Source: JBPYCR01 sp051846915 (GTDB lineage: Bacteria > Bacillota > Bacilli > Bacillales > Amphibacillaceae). From it: 39,597 bases of DNA. The position numbers and the translations under genes are program-made. The stretch lies in NCBI RefSeq assembly GCF_051846915.1, contig NZ_JBPYCR010000033.1:1-39597 (forward strand), in the 5' to 3' direction. The notes beneath the pieces were generated by a model. It was not told the DNA's origin and did not search any database. It worked only from the letters and a program-made list of their open reading frames with translations. Numbering within the stretch: the first letter of the stretch is position 1; each line of letters starts with the position of its first letter. Positions 1-8,444 of this stretch are shown in pieces.

Positions 1-1
1 A

Positions 2-78
2 ATCGAGTAGAGGAGAAAATTAAATAATTTTCCACCCCTCTCACACCACCGTACAAACGGCTCCGTATACGGCGGTTC
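2..78 (-). other. Intron domains V and VI
   Basis: Read on the minus strand, positions 78-45 give the compact hairpin ACCGCCGTATACGG...GTACGGTGGT. Its lower stem carries a CGC triad, which marks class C, where other classes have AGC. A second hairpin (about 44-4) follows with a long AT-rich stem and the CTACTCGAT end, which would hold the branch-point adenosine. The pattern is close to my recollection of the Oceanobacillus iheyensis intron. The fold was read by eye, not computed. Confidence 0.8.
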
Positions 79-81
79 GAT

Positions 82-1356
82 TTATATTACAGTGTGTACT
101 TTTAGATAGTGGTCTAGGGCAAAGGGAATTCCTCTTTGCCTTAGGCGTTTGTTGGATAAAGCCTTATGGACCACTTTTGATAGTCCTATGAATCGATAAC
201 CTTTTCGACAATAGGTTAAGCCTTTGGCTTCCTCCTCTGGAATTCCAAGTTGTACAAGAGATTTTATTCTCTTTTTATTGTTCTTCCACTGTTTCCAAAT
301 AATAACTCGAATTCTAGAGCGCAATTTTGCATCTATTGTTCCAAGTGTCGATTTCATGTTGGCTATTTTGAAATAGTTAATCCATCCCTGGATGACTTGC
401 TTTAGTTTAATGATTCTCTCATCCAAAGATATGCTATGGTTGCGTTTGGTTAGTTGTCTAAGCCTTCTTTGGAATTTCTGAATGGATTGCTGATGTGGTC
501 TTGGTTGATATTTCTTTTTATTTGAGTCATAGTAGAATCCAAATCCCAAGAATTTTGTTTTTCCGGGACGGGAAATTTTACTCTTCTCCATGTTCACAAT
601 CAATCCTAGCTTCTTTTCAATAAATTTCGTAATAGAAGCCAGCACACGATTTGCTGCTTTTTCACTTCTAACAAAGATGATACTATCATCTGCATATCTA
701 ACGAAGTGCAGCCCTCTTGATTCTAGTTCCTTATCCAGCTCATTCAACATGATGTTACTTAAAAGCGGACTAAGGTTCCCACCTTGCGGTGTTCCGATTG
801 GTGTATCTTCATATTTTCCATTGACCATGACACCACTTACAAGGTATTTTCGGATAAGAGATATGACATCGCCATCTTTAATGGTGTGAGAAATAATCCT
901 CATCAGCTTATCATGGTGAACTGTGTCAAAGAACCTTTCCAAGTCAATATCCACTAACCAACTATATCCATCATTCATATATTCCAGCGCTTGAGTCACT
1001 GCCATTTCGCAACTTCTTCTTGGCCTGAAGCCAAAACTATATTCGCTGAATTGCTTTTCAAATATAGGGCTAAGTTTTTGGCTGATAGCCTGTTGTACCA
1101 CCCTATCCACGACCGTTGGAATACCTAGTTTACGCATCTTGCCATTGTCTTTGGGTATCTCCACTCGTAGCGCAGGCATTGGTTGATACTTTCTTTTCCG
1201 GATTTGGCTTCGCAGTTCATCTTTATGTTTGTAGAGATGATGTGCTAGGTCATCAATCGCTACGCCATCTACACCACTTGCACCTTTATTTCGATACACT
1301 TGTTTGTAGGCTTCATTCATATTATTGTTACTTAGAATTTCCTCTAAAAGTTCCAT
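82..1356 (-). CDS. ltrA: Group II intron reverse transcriptase/maturase (class C)
   Basis: This intron-encoded protein of 424 residues assists splicing and copies the intron RNA into its DNA target. The reverse transcriptase core is complete: the RT motifs include FGFRPRRS (109-116), a D-x-D type segment VDIDLERFFD (135-144), GTPQGGNLSPLLSN (188-201) and the catalytic YADD box (221-224). A maturase X domain with the WINYF motif follows at about 325-335. The C-terminus, with its YCRKGYRFI segment, resembles class C maturases. There is no HNH endonuclease domain, as expected for this class, which uses terminator hairpins as targets. The reading frame is uninterrupted. The ATG at 1356 is used; a purine-rich AGAAAGGA lies upstream. 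Confidence 0.93.
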   Translation of the reverse strand: MELLEEILSNNNMNEAYKQVYRNKGASGVDGVAIDDLAHHLYKHKDELRSQIRKRKYQPMPALRVEIPKDNGKMRKLGIPTVVDRVVQQAISQKLSPIFEKQFSEYSFGFRPRRSCEMAVTQALEYMNDGYSWLVDIDLERFFDTVHHDKLMRIISHTIKDGDVISLIRKYLVSGVMVNGKYEDTPIGTPQGGNLSPLLSNIMLNELDKELESRGLHFVRYADDSIIFVRSEKAANRVLASITKFIEKKLGLIVNMEKSKISRPGKTKFLGFGFYYDSNKKKYQPRPHQQSIQKFQRRLRQLTKRNHSISLDERIIKLKQVIQGWINYFKIANMKSTLGTIDAKLRSRIRVIIWKQWKNNKKRIKSLVQLGIPEEEAKGLTYCRKGYRFIGLSKVVHKALSNKRLRQRGIPFALDHYLKVHTVI

Positions 1357-1873
1357 ACTCGTTTCTTCCCGGTCCTTTCTGTAATGAGAGACACTTCTCT
1401 TTTGAGTATCCTTTGAGATACGCTCATACTTTCCTCATTAACATATTCTGAAGTTTATCTCTCACGCATCTATGGCGTTAGAAACACTATAAATCGTTCA
1501 GCCCTTCATGATTTGCATCATTACTATGGCTTCGGCTGACTTCTCACGATAAACCTTTTTCGACCAGTTTTCTTATTAGGGGACTCCTCAACTGTTCGCG
1601 AGATCTCCCAGGGTAAGACGACTATCTTTCCTCTTTTACCCGTCTGATTTACTTTATAGAATTACGCACATCTTTTGGACTTCGACTTGTATTGGAGCCT
1701 TATCCTTCCATAAAGCCTTGATATCAGATTTCTGTTCGTCGGGCCAAGATTTTGATACACGCTTCCTTCAGCTCTTGCCTCACGGCAAGCGCCTTGCGCT
1801 TCTCTAGTGGCTGGTTGATGTGTACCTCCACAGTGGACTTTCACCACCTAGATAGTCGCCATGCCTGGCGCAC

Positions 1874-1908
1874 AATAAAAAGAACCGAATGGAAATCATT
1901 CAGTTCTT
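1874..1908 (-). terminator. Intrinsic terminator of ykyA, also the intron target
   Basis: A 12-bp stem with one mismatch (AAGAACTGAATG / CATTCGGTTCTT on the minus strand) and a five-base loop is followed by TTTTATT. It lies 30 bases after the ykyA stop codon. The group IIC intron begins at the base right after the T tract. Confidence 0.85.
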
Positions 1909-1938
1909 AATATGTGCAATATTTATTTATTCAACTCG

Positions 1939-2616
1939 TCACTTTTCTGAATTTGTATGATTATCATAATTAACCTCGATATCAGCCATTGAATAAAATT
2001 CCTTTTTCAAATTATTGTAGGTGACTGTTTGTTCATTAAATTGCTTATTTGCTTCAAGGACTTTTTTATAGCTTTCATTGATTTTAGTAATTTGTGAAAT
2101 TAGTTCATCTTGTTCAATATCTTCTTTTTGAAGCATTGTATATAGTTCTTTCTCTAAATTTAAAGATGTTGTATAAGCGCTATAAATTTCGTCATACGAT
2201 TCATATCGGGTAACCATTTCATCATACATTTCTTGCGCTTTATTTTTGATATCTTCTTCATCCAGATCCTCAATTAACTTTTCTACCTTCAAAAATTCCT
2301 CTTTTGACGCTTGGATACTTTCCTTTTCCTGATCAATTTTCTCTTTTCTTTTATTAATTGTGTCAATTGCTTCATCTGATAAATCAACAATTTGACCAAA
2401 ATCATCCATACCGAGCTCGATAATTTCGTTATACAATTCCTTTTCTTTTTCTTCCAGCTTTGTTATTTCACTTTGCTGTTCTTCAAAACCTTTTTCTAAT
2501 TTGACTGTTTCTTCCATATGATTATACATTTTATCTATTGCATTTTCCTGACCGCAAGCGGATAAAAACAACATTAAACCGATAATTGCAATGAATGTAT
2601 ATCTTTTTGTAACCAC
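1939..2616 (-). CDS. ykyA: YkyA-family lipoprotein
   Basis: The product is a 225-residue exported lipoprotein. It has a charged start, a hydrophobic stretch, and the lipobox L-S-A-C with Cys21 as the lipidation site. The mature part is almost wholly charged, helical and coiled-coil-like (many E/K/Q), matching the YkyA family, a putative cell-wall-associated lipoprotein of unknown role. Translation starts at GTG 2616, with GAAGGAGG ten bases upstream. In Bacillus subtilis ykyA stands between the deformylase gene and pdhA. The deformylase gene is the next gene here but is divergent. No pdhA lies within the 1.9 kb visible downstream, because the intron fills that space. Family assignment is good; the function is not known. 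Confidence 0.85.
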   Translation of the reverse strand: MVTKRYTFIAIIGLMLFLSACGQENAIDKMYNHMEETVKLEKGFEEQQSEITKLEEKEKELYNEIIELGMDDFGQIVDLSDEAIDTINKRKEKIDQEKESIQASKEEFLKVEKLIEDLDEEDIKNKAQEMYDEMVTRYESYDEIYSAYTTSLNLEKELYTMLQKEDIEQDELISQITKINESYKKVLEANKQFNEQTVTYNNLKKEFYSMADIEVNYDNHTNSEK

Positions 2617-2675
2617 AGGGGGAAATCCTCCTTCATAATTTGAAATAAGAAAACCTTATTTTTAACATGTAATTC

Positions 2676-2704
2676 AGTATAACAAAATTTCCTTTGGGAT
2701 TGAA
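2676..2704 (-). promoter_or_regulatory. Probable SigA promoter of ykyA
   Basis: On the minus strand TTCAAT and an extended -10 element (TGTTATACT) are separated by 17 bases, about 60 bases before the ykyA start. The -35 match is weak, but the TGn extension compensates. Confidence 0.4.
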
Positions 2705-2807
2705 AAAAATTTTACATAAGCTTGTACAATAGTAATTTATGATAAGAATATGGTATATATGTTAATATAACAAAATAGGTTTTTACTTTATATTGAGGTG
2801 AAGAAAG

Positions 2808-3359
2808 ATGATTTTAATGAAGGATATTGTACGAGAAGGGCATCCGTCATTAAGAAAAGTTGCTTCTGAAGTGCATATACCGCCGACGGATGAAGATATA
2901 AAAACGTTAAACGACATGTTCACATTTTTAATCAACAGTCAAGATGAAGCCACCGCTGAGAAATACAGTTTAAGATCCGGAGTCGGTTTAGCCGCTCCCC
3001 AACTGGCCATTAATAAACGATTGATTGCTATTCATTTTACTGACATGAAAGATAAATTACACAGCTATCAATTAATGAACCCAAAAATTATTAGCCATTC
3101 CGTTGAAAAGGCCTATCTGATAGGGGGCGAAGGTTGTTTGTCCGTTGACCGCGACGTGGAAGGTTATGTACCCAGATATTCTCGGATCACCGTCAAGGCT
3201 TTTAATCCCCAAGGGGAGCAAATTAAGTTACGGCTTAAAGATTATGCAGCGATCGTACTTCAGCATGAAATCGATCATTTAAATGGAATTATGTTTTATG
3301 ACCACATTAATAAAAACAACCCTTTTGAAATTCCAGAAAACGCTAGAGCAATTGAATAG
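2808..3359 (+). CDS. def: Peptide deformylase
   Basis: This cytoplasmic metalloenzyme removes the formyl group from the N-terminal methionine of new proteins. All three family motifs are present in the 183 residues: GVGLAAPQ (58-65), EGCLS (108-112, with the metal-binding Cys110) and HEIDH (153-157, two metal His and the catalytic Glu). Length and the C-terminal MFYDHI segment match the type 2 deformylases of Bacillus (DefB/YkrB). The ATG at 2808 has GAGGTG seven to eight bases upstream; a second ATG nine bases on is less well placed. The gene is divergent from ykyA and convergent with ykrA. Confidence 0.95.
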   Translation: MILMKDIVREGHPSLRKVASEVHIPPTDEDIKTLNDMFTFLINSQDEATAEKYSLRSGVGLAAPQLAINKRLIAIHFTDMKDKLHSYQLMNPKIISHSVEKAYLIGGEGCLSVDRDVEGYVPRYSRITVKAFNPQGEQIKLRLKDYAAIVLQHEIDHLNGIMFYDHINKNNPFEIPENARAIE

Positions 3360-3493
3360 TCAGAAAAACGCAAGCGTCCTCGTAGGCTAAAAGCACAACA
3401 TCCTAGGGCTGCGCGTGAATGATCGTCCCACCAAAAAGAATTGTACGTCGAAGCTAGACAGCAATGTGCCAAATATTACTTCTTATCTTTTTT

Positions 3494-3527
3494 AAGAGGG
3501 CGCGATCCAATATACTGCGCCCCTTTT
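3494..3527 (+). terminator. Terminator between def and ykrA
   Basis: GGGCGC (3498-3503) pairs with GCGCCC (3517-3522), followed on the plus strand by CTTTT. It serves def; its last bases overlap the stop codon of the convergent ykrA. The stretch 3362-3440 between def and this hairpin is unusually GC-rich and has no gene. Confidence 0.6.
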
Positions 3528-4299
3528 AAATTAAACCATATTTCTTTAATGCAACAGAAATGCCATCAAGCTCCACATTACTTGTTGTATGATCGGCAAT
3601 TTGCTTCAGTTGATCAACAGAATTACCCATTGCAACACCTATACCTGCTTTTTGAATCATTTCTAAATCATTCATCCCGTCTCCAAAAGCAATACTGTTC
3701 TGTCGATTGATGCCAGTAGCATCCAAAATTTTTCTCATCCCTATAGCTTTAGAACCACCCTTAGGCAAAACGTCTAACGTACCATTCCCCCAATGGATAA
3801 AATGAAATGCGTCATGATTTTCCTGCCATCTTTCTACATTTCCCCCTTCAGAAAATAATAACGCCTGAAAAATCCGCTGCCGATTATAAAAATCCAGATC
3901 TACTTCTGGATAACGGTACTTCAATCGATCCAGTGTATTTATTACCAATGGAGCCTCTGCCACAGTCGCTTTCATTTCCATATCACTCATTAAAATCATC
4001 GGATAATTCCCGGCAACCGATTCTTTATACAATTTTTCAAATCCATGTTTACATAACGGTTTTTCATATAATGTTTCCCCTTCAAATACTACTTGTTGCC
4101 CGGTATAACTGATATATGAATCGATCCCTAACCTTTTTCGTAAACCTTCAAACATAAATGTAGGACGTCCTGTAGCAATAACTACATATATACCATTTCC
4201 CTGTAAAGTTTTTATTGCTTTTTCTGTTGATAGCGGAATCTGTTTATCTTCATCATAGATTGTTCCGTCAATATCAAAAAAAACAATTTGTTTCCCCAT
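3526..4299 (-). CDS. ykrA: Cof-type HAD-superfamily phosphatase YkrA
   Basis: This is a cytoplasmic sugar-phosphate or nucleotide phosphatase-like protein of the class IIB (Cof) HAD family. Motif I is FFDIDGTIYD, with the nucleophile Asp and the acid/base Asp, close to the N-terminus. VVIATGRPT is motif II, the Lys of PKGGSK is motif III, and GDGMNDLEMI is motif IV. The open frame extends to 4434, but the start at 4299 is preferred. It gives MGKQIVFF directly before motif I, AAGGGGG lies about nine bases upstream, and the extra 45 residues upstream look non-coding. Length is then 257 residues, normal for the family. Its place between def and rpoY matches the order in Bacillus. The natural substrate is unknown. 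Confidence 0.9.
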   Translation of the reverse strand: MGKQIVFFDIDGTIYDEDKQIPLSTEKAIKTLQGNGIYVVIATGRPTFMFEGLRKRLGIDSYISYTGQQVVFEGETLYEKPLCKHGFEKLYKESVAGNYPMILMSDMEMKATVAEAPLVINTLDRLKYRYPEVDLDFYNRQRIFQALLFSEGGNVERWQENHDAFHFIHWGNGTLDVLPKGGSKAIGMRKILDATGINRQNSIAFGDGMNDLEMIQKAGIGVAMGNSVDQLKQIADHTTSNVELDGISVALKKYGLI

Positions 4300-4845
4300 T
4301 ATGCATTGCCCCCTTTTTATTCTCTTTGCTAAACGGCGTATAATATAAAGTTTCCTGCAAAAAATATCCATATAAATGTTGTTCAACAAGCTCGGTAAAA
4401 AAACTGTTTCGATTGTAAATTCATATTTATCCAAAGCAACGATTAAATATTTACAAGAAAATAAAGGTTATTCATTTCAATATTTCTCAAACCATATTAT
4501 ACTGTATTTAAGAGGGATTGGTCGGTAGAACGTTTTATGCTTTTCTTGAATATGTGAAAGGAGCTGTGTACCCACATGTTAAAACGCCTAAAAGAAAAGC
4601 TCAAGAAGCGCTGGAAGGATTTTTTAGGCAGAGAACGTGTACCCACACCTAATAAATAGGACTACCATTACTAACTTTTGACCCAATCACACAACTATCA
4701 CTGTACTATAAATGAACGAAACTTGCTACGGAAGCGGAATGGACATCATTCAATTTTACCTTAAACACAGTATGTTTTTGTGGAACTAACTATACCCATG
4801 AACATACTGCTGCATAAATTGAATAGATGAAATAGGAGAGATGTT
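4300..4845. other. Intergenic region upstream of rpoY-rnjA
   Basis: This 546-base interval separates divergent ykrA and rpoY. It contains a possible -10 element TATACT near 4500, one short reading frame (4576-4659, listed separately), and an 11-base direct repeat GTGTACCCACA at 4566-4576 and 4637-4647. No riboswitch or tRNA pattern was recognised. A clear SigA promoter for rpoY could not be picked out by eye. Confidence 0.5.
4576..4659 (+). CDS. Possible 27-residue basic peptide
   Basis: A short frame begins MLKRLKEKLKKRWKDF and ends at TAG 4657-4659. It is strongly basic, and the spacing of Leu/Trp/Phe would make an amphipathic helix. AAAGGAG lies upstream, but 12 bases from the ATG, which is long. 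A competing GTG start at 4566 in another frame has the same Shine-Dalgarno only two bases away. A possible promoter (-10 TATACT near 4500) precedes it. I do not recognise the peptide. It could be a real small protein or chance. Confidence 0.4.
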   Translation: MLKRLKEKLKKRWKDFLGRERVPTPNK

Positions 4846-5055
4846 ATGATTTTTAAAGTACTTTATCAAGAACTGCCGGACGAAGCTCCAGTAAGAGAAC
4901 GGACAAAGAGCTTGTATGTCGAAGCTGGTTCGAAACGGGAAGTTCGCAAAAAACTAATCGATCGCAATTATAATATTGAGCTAATCCAGCAATTGGATGA
5001 GTCACATTTACAATATGAAAAACAATCCGCCAATTTTGTTTTGGAGAATGTGTAA
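4846..5055 (+). CDS. rpoY: RNA polymerase epsilon subunit
   Basis: A 69-residue protein matching the Firmicutes epsilon subunit (formerly DUF1447/YkzG), a small accessory subunit bound to core RNA polymerase. The N-terminal MIFKVLYQ and the RTKSLYVEA and LIDRNYNIE segments are typical, and the length is normal. GGAGAG stands a few bases before the ATG. Only two bases separate its stop codon from the rnjA start, so the two are cotranscribed, as in Bacillus. Confidence 0.93.
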   Translation: MIFKVLYQELPDEAPVRERTKSLYVEAGSKREVRKKLIDRNYNIELIQQLDESHLQYEKQSANFVLENV

Positions 5056-5057
5056 AA

Positions 5058-6725
5058 ATGAAATTTGTAAAAAATGATCAAACAGCCGTTTTTGCACTAG
5101 GCGGTCTTACTGAAATTGGTAAAAATACGTATGGTATTCAATTTCAGGACGAAATTATTTTAATAGACGCAGGAATAAAATTCCCGGAAGACGAACTTCT
5201 GGGAATCGATTATGTAATTCCTGACTATACGTACCTCGTGCAAAATCAAGAGAAAATTAAAGGATTATTTATTACGCACGGTCATGAGGATCACATTGGC
5301 GGTATCCCTTATTTGTTGCGTGAAGTAAATGTACCAATTTATGCCGGAAAACTGGCGATCGGATTAATTAGAAACAAGTTAGATGAACATGGATTATTAA
5401 GAAATGCTAAGTTAAATGTAATTCAAGAAGATGATGTCATTAAATTCCGTAAAACAGCCGTAAGTTTCTTTCGTGTAACACATAGTATTCCCGATGCGTA
5501 TGGAGTTGTTGTAAAAACGCCGCCGGGAAATATCGTGCATACAGGTGATTTTAAATTTGACTTTACACCTGTAGGAGAGCCAGCCGATTTGACAACAATG
5601 GCTGAGATTGGCAAAGAAGGCGTGCTTTGTCTGCTCTCAGATAGTACAAATAGTGAAGTTCCAGGTTTTACAATGTCGGAACAAGTGGTCGGGGGCAACA
5701 TTAACGATATCTTTGGTAATGTCGATGGACGATTAATTTTTGCCACTTTTGCATCGAATATCTATCGTTTGCAACAAGTAGTAGAATCCGCTGTGAAACA
5801 CAACCGTAAAGTGGCCGTGTTTGGTCGCAGTATGGAATCTTCCATTCGAATCGGTCAAGAATTAGGGTATATCAACGCTCCAAAAAACACTTTTATTGAG
5901 ACAAATCAAATAAATCGTTTACCTGCACATGAAGTGACCATTTTATGTACAGGATCACAAGGAGAACCGATGGCAGCATTATCCCGAATCGCGAATGGTA
6001 CACATCGCCAGATTCAGGTGCACCCAGGAGACACTGTTGTGTTTTCATCTTCTCCAATCCCTGGAAACAACGTTAGTGTCAGTAGAACAATTAACCAACT
6101 TACCCGTGCAGGTGCCGATGTAATCCATGGCCCATTAAGCAACATTCATACTTCCGGCCACGGCAGTCAAGAAGAACAAAAGTTGATGTTAAGACTTATG
6201 GCACCGAAATTTTTCATGCCAATTCATGGGGAACATCGAATGTTAAAAGAACATACAAAACTCGCTCAAGCTTGTGGAGTACCTTTTGATCATTCATTCA
6301 TTATGGATAACGGTGATGTACTAGCATTAGGTAAAGACCGAGCATCTGTTGCTGGTAAAATTCCTTCAGGATCTGTTTATGTAGACGGAAGCGGTATTGG
6401 CGATATAGGTAATATCGTATTGAGAGATCGCAGAATTCTTTCCGAAGAAGGCCTTGTGATTGTTGTAGTCAGTATAAATATGAAGGAATTTAAGATTGCA
6501 GCGGGACCGGATATTATTTCCCGTGGGTTCGTGTATATGCGTGAATCAGGAGACTTGATAAAAGAAGCACAAAAACTCGTTTCCGCTCACTTAGATAAGG
6601 TAATGGAACGCAGGACGTCTCAATGGTCTGAAATCAAAAATGAAATTACAGATATCCTTGCACCATTTCTTTATGAAAAAACGAAACGAAGACCTATGGT
6701 TATGCCAATTATTATGGAAATATAA
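5058..6725 (+). CDS. rnjA: Ribonuclease J1
   Basis: RNase J1 is the 5'-3' exonuclease and endonuclease central to mRNA decay and rRNA maturation in low-GC Gram-positives. The 555-residue length is normal. The metallo-beta-lactamase core has the zinc motif HGHEDHIGG (74-82) and further ligands in VTHSIPDA, HTGDFKFD and SDSTN. The beta-CASP region includes CTGSQGEP, and IHTSGHGSQEE is a late His motif. A C-terminal domain follows. It is translated right after rpoY, and a strong terminator follows it. Confidence 0.97.
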   Translation: MKFVKNDQTAVFALGGLTEIGKNTYGIQFQDEIILIDAGIKFPEDELLGIDYVIPDYTYLVQNQEKIKGLFITHGHEDHIGGIPYLLREVNVPIYAGKLAIGLIRNKLDEHGLLRNAKLNVIQEDDVIKFRKTAVSFFRVTHSIPDAYGVVVKTPPGNIVHTGDFKFDFTPVGEPADLTTMAEIGKEGVLCLLSDSTNSEVPGFTMSEQVVGGNINDIFGNVDGRLIFATFASNIYRLQQVVESAVKHNRKVAVFGRSMESSIRIGQELGYINAPKNTFIETNQINRLPAHEVTILCTGSQGEPMAALSRIANGTHRQIQVHPGDTVVFSSSPIPGNNVSVSRTINQLTRAGADVIHGPLSNIHTSGHGSQEEQKLMLRLMAPKFFMPIHGEHRMLKEHTKLAQACGVPFDHSFIMDNGDVLALGKDRASVAGKIPSGSVYVDGSGIGDIGNIVLRDRRILSEEGLVIVVVSINMKEFKIAAGPDIISRGFVYMRESGDLIKEAQKLVSAHLDKVMERRTSQWSEIKNEITDILAPFLYEKTKRRPMVMPIIMEI

Positions 6726-6785
6726 TATAGTAACATCTCTGCTATCGCTCCATCTAAATGCAGGAGTTACGATGTTAATTTATAA

Positions 6786-6829
6786 AGAGACGACGGTTCT
6801 TCATTAAGAATCGTCGTCTCTTTTGTTTC
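6786..6829 (+). terminator. Strong terminator after rnjA, convergent with ktrC
   Basis: A 16-bp stem with one G-T pair (6786-6801 with 6806-6821) and a CATT loop is followed by TTTTGTTT. The two ends of rnjA and ktrC share it. The T tract favours the plus strand. Confidence 0.92.
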
Positions 6830-6832
6830 TAA

Positions 6833-7498
6833 TTAGTCATCAATAACTAAATGCTTTTCAAATTTGGAAATATCCTTATCTGCTCCAATTACAATTAAAA
6901 TATCATCATCCTTTAAAGAATAGTCAGCACTTGGAGAGACATTAATATCTTTATTACTTTTGATTGCTACTACGTTACATCCATAATTTGCTCGAATATC
7001 GAGATCAATCAATGTTTTACCAACCATTTTTTTTCCTGCTTTCACTTCAACAATACTATGATCATCCGATAATTCCAAGTAATCCAAAATATTACTTGAA
7101 ATAAGACTATGGGCAATTCGTTTTCCCATATCCCTTTCAGGATGTACAACATGATCTGCACCAATTTTATTCAATATTTTTTCATGATAATCATTTTGCG
7201 CTTTGACTGTAATTCGTTTTATACCGAAATCGGTTAAAATAACCGTAGTCAATATACTTGCCTGAATATTATCTCCAATCGCAATAATGACATGATCAAT
7301 ATTTTTTATGCCCAATTCTTTTAATGCTGCTTCATCCGTTGAATCAGCAATTACTGCGTGTGAAGCTATGTTTTTATATTCATTTACTTTTTGAGGATCA
7401 TTATCTATTGCGAGGACTGGCATCCCTTCTACGCTTAATTCTTTACAAATACTTCCACCGAATCGGCCTAAACCGATTACTGCATATTCACGCTTCAT
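6833..7498 (-). CDS. ktrC: KtrC, regulatory subunit of K+ uptake
   Basis: A cytoplasmic RCK protein that forms a ring under a KtrB/KtrD membrane dimer and gates K+ uptake by binding ATP/ADP; Bacillus and Staphylococcus homologues also bind c-di-AMP in the C-terminal domain. The 221 residues show the Rossmann nucleotide motif GLGRFGG (8-14), an acidic DNDP strand end, an RCK-N core and a TrkA-C domain from about 140. Length equals B. subtilis KtrC. It stands beside rnjA, as KtrC does in Bacillus with only adeC between. Its likely membrane partner, ktrD, is at 30835-32199 in this window. GGAGG precedes the ATG. Confidence 0.92.
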   Translation of the reverse strand: MKREYAVIGLGRFGGSICKELSVEGMPVLAIDNDPQKVNEYKNIASHAVIADSTDEAALKELGIKNIDHVIIAIGDNIQASILTTVILTDFGIKRITVKAQNDYHEKILNKIGADHVVHPERDMGKRIAHSLISSNILDYLELSDDHSIVEVKAGKKMVGKTLIDLDIRANYGCNVVAIKSNKDINVSPSADYSLKDDDILIVIGADKDISKFEKHLVIDD

Positions 7499-7762
7499 TA
7501 CTCTTTTCCTCCATCAAACTATAGTATATGTACTTCATTAGTCTATCACATTCCTTTTTATTCGAACAAAGTTATATTGAAGAAAAATATCAAAATTCAT
7601 TAAAAACCTACTTGCTAGCAAATGGTGAAAACCTGCATATTCCTTGCAAGTCCAAATAATGCACAACTACTTGTCATATAATTAGGTGAGTAAGCTTAGA
7701 AACTTTCTATCTTAGTAGATCATAATTATTTCAAAAAGAATATTCGTATTTCTCAATTAGTA

Positions 7763-7808
7763 TAAAAAACTGACGAGTATTCAAGCAGTCGCTTGTTACT
7801 CGTCAGTT
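7763..7808 (-). terminator. Terminator of the peroxiredoxin gene
   Basis: A 12-bp arm (7768-7779 with 7797-7808, plus an inner CAAGC/GCTTG pairing) is followed on the minus strand by TTTTTTATA. The rest of the 7499-7762 interval is AT-rich; it holds the ktrC promoter area but nothing else recognisable. Confidence 0.9.
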
Positions 7809-7825
7809 CATTTTTCATTCACATA

Positions 7826-8368
7826 TTATAATGTTTTTTGTCCAGGCTTCCAGTTCACCGGGCACAAACCACCTGTTTGCAGGGCTTGTAGTACACGCAA
7901 TGTCTCATCAACATCACGGCCGATATCATTATGAAACACTGTCTGATACTGTAATTCGCCTTCCGGATTAATGATAAATAACCCGCGGAGTGCGATACCT
8001 TCTTCTTCAATTAGTACACCATAATCTTTTGACACCGCATGATTTGTGTCTGCCGCGAGTGGATACTTTAAATCACCTAATCCGTTGTCCTCTCTTGGCG
8101 TGTTAATCCATGCTTTATGGGTATGAATTGTATCTGTAGAAAGACCAATTACTTCTGCTTTCAACTCTTGGAACTCATCGTAACGGTCAGACATTGCTGT
8201 GATTTCCGTTGGACAAACAAAAGTAAAGTCCATTGGATAGAAGAAAAGTACTGTCCATTTGTTATTTTTAATATTTTCTTCCAAGCTCACTTTTCCAAAT
8301 TCCTTATTTGGCATTACTGCATCCATTTCAAAACGTGGTGCTTGTTTGCCTACCATTCTTTCTACCAT
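7826..8368 (-). CDS. ykuU: 2-Cys peroxiredoxin (YkuU type)
   Basis: A thiol peroxidase that reduces H2O2 and organic peroxides in the cytoplasm. The 180 residues contain the peroxidatic cysteine in FTFVCPTE (about residue 52) and the resolving cysteine in GGLCPVNW (about 169), typical of the AhpC/Prx1 class. The sequence agrees with the B. subtilis YkuU group rather than with AhpC of an ahpCF operon, and no ahpF follows. GGAGG lies about seven bases upstream of the ATG, and a strong SigA promoter is visible further upstream. It is a single-gene unit with its own terminator. Confidence 0.92.
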   Translation of the reverse strand: MVERMVGKQAPRFEMDAVMPNKEFGKVSLEENIKNNKWTVLFFYPMDFTFVCPTEITAMSDRYDEFQELKAEVIGLSTDTIHTHKAWINTPREDNGLGDLKYPLAADTNHAVSKDYGVLIEEEGIALRGLFIINPEGELQYQTVFHNDIGRDVDETLRVLQALQTGGLCPVNWKPGQKTL

Positions 8369-8415
8369 CTATAATACCTCCAAGTAAGTGTAGTAATATT
8401 TTGTTCCCATATTAG

Positions 8416-8444
8416 ATTATAGACAACTTCTTCATTTTAGTCAA
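8416..8444 (-). promoter_or_regulatory. SigA promoter of the peroxiredoxin gene
   Basis: On the minus strand TTGACT and TATAAT are separated by exactly 17 bases, about 50 bases upstream of the start codon. This is one of the best promoters in the window. AT-rich inverted sequence just upstream could be a regulator site, but it does not match a PerR box well. Confidence 0.8.

Larger units (their letters stand above)
2..1873 (-). mobile_element. Group IIC self-splicing intron, apparently full length
   Basis: On the minus strand the element opens at 1873 with GTGCGCCAGGCATGG, a typical 5' end of bacterial group II introns, and closes near position 2 with CTACTCGAT. The region 1873-1357 is the structured RNA of domains I-III, the maturase gene sits in domain IV, and domains V and VI fill 78-2. 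The intron starts about seven bases after the terminator hairpin of ykyA, which is the preferred target of class C introns. The maturase has no endonuclease domain, another class C trait. Both ends look intact, so splicing and mobility are plausible. Only one base of the 3' exon lies in the window, so the 3' boundary is less certain by a base or two. Confidence 0.9.

Noticed and set aside
590..889. 99-residue plus-strand frame
   Set aside because: Antisense shadow of the reverse transcriptase core, with no ribosome binding site.
1662..1847. 61-residue frame on the minus strand upstream of the maturase
   Set aside because: It lies wholly inside the structured 5' RNA of the group II intron (domain I) and has no ribosome binding site.
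4300..4434. N-terminal extension of ykrA by 45 residues
   Set aside because: The internal ATG at 4299 has a strong Shine-Dalgarno and begins directly before the HAD motif; the extension matches no family sequence.
7499..7762. c-di-AMP (ydaO) riboswitch before ktrC
   Set aside because: The leader is short and AT-rich and shows no conserved riboswitch core by eye.
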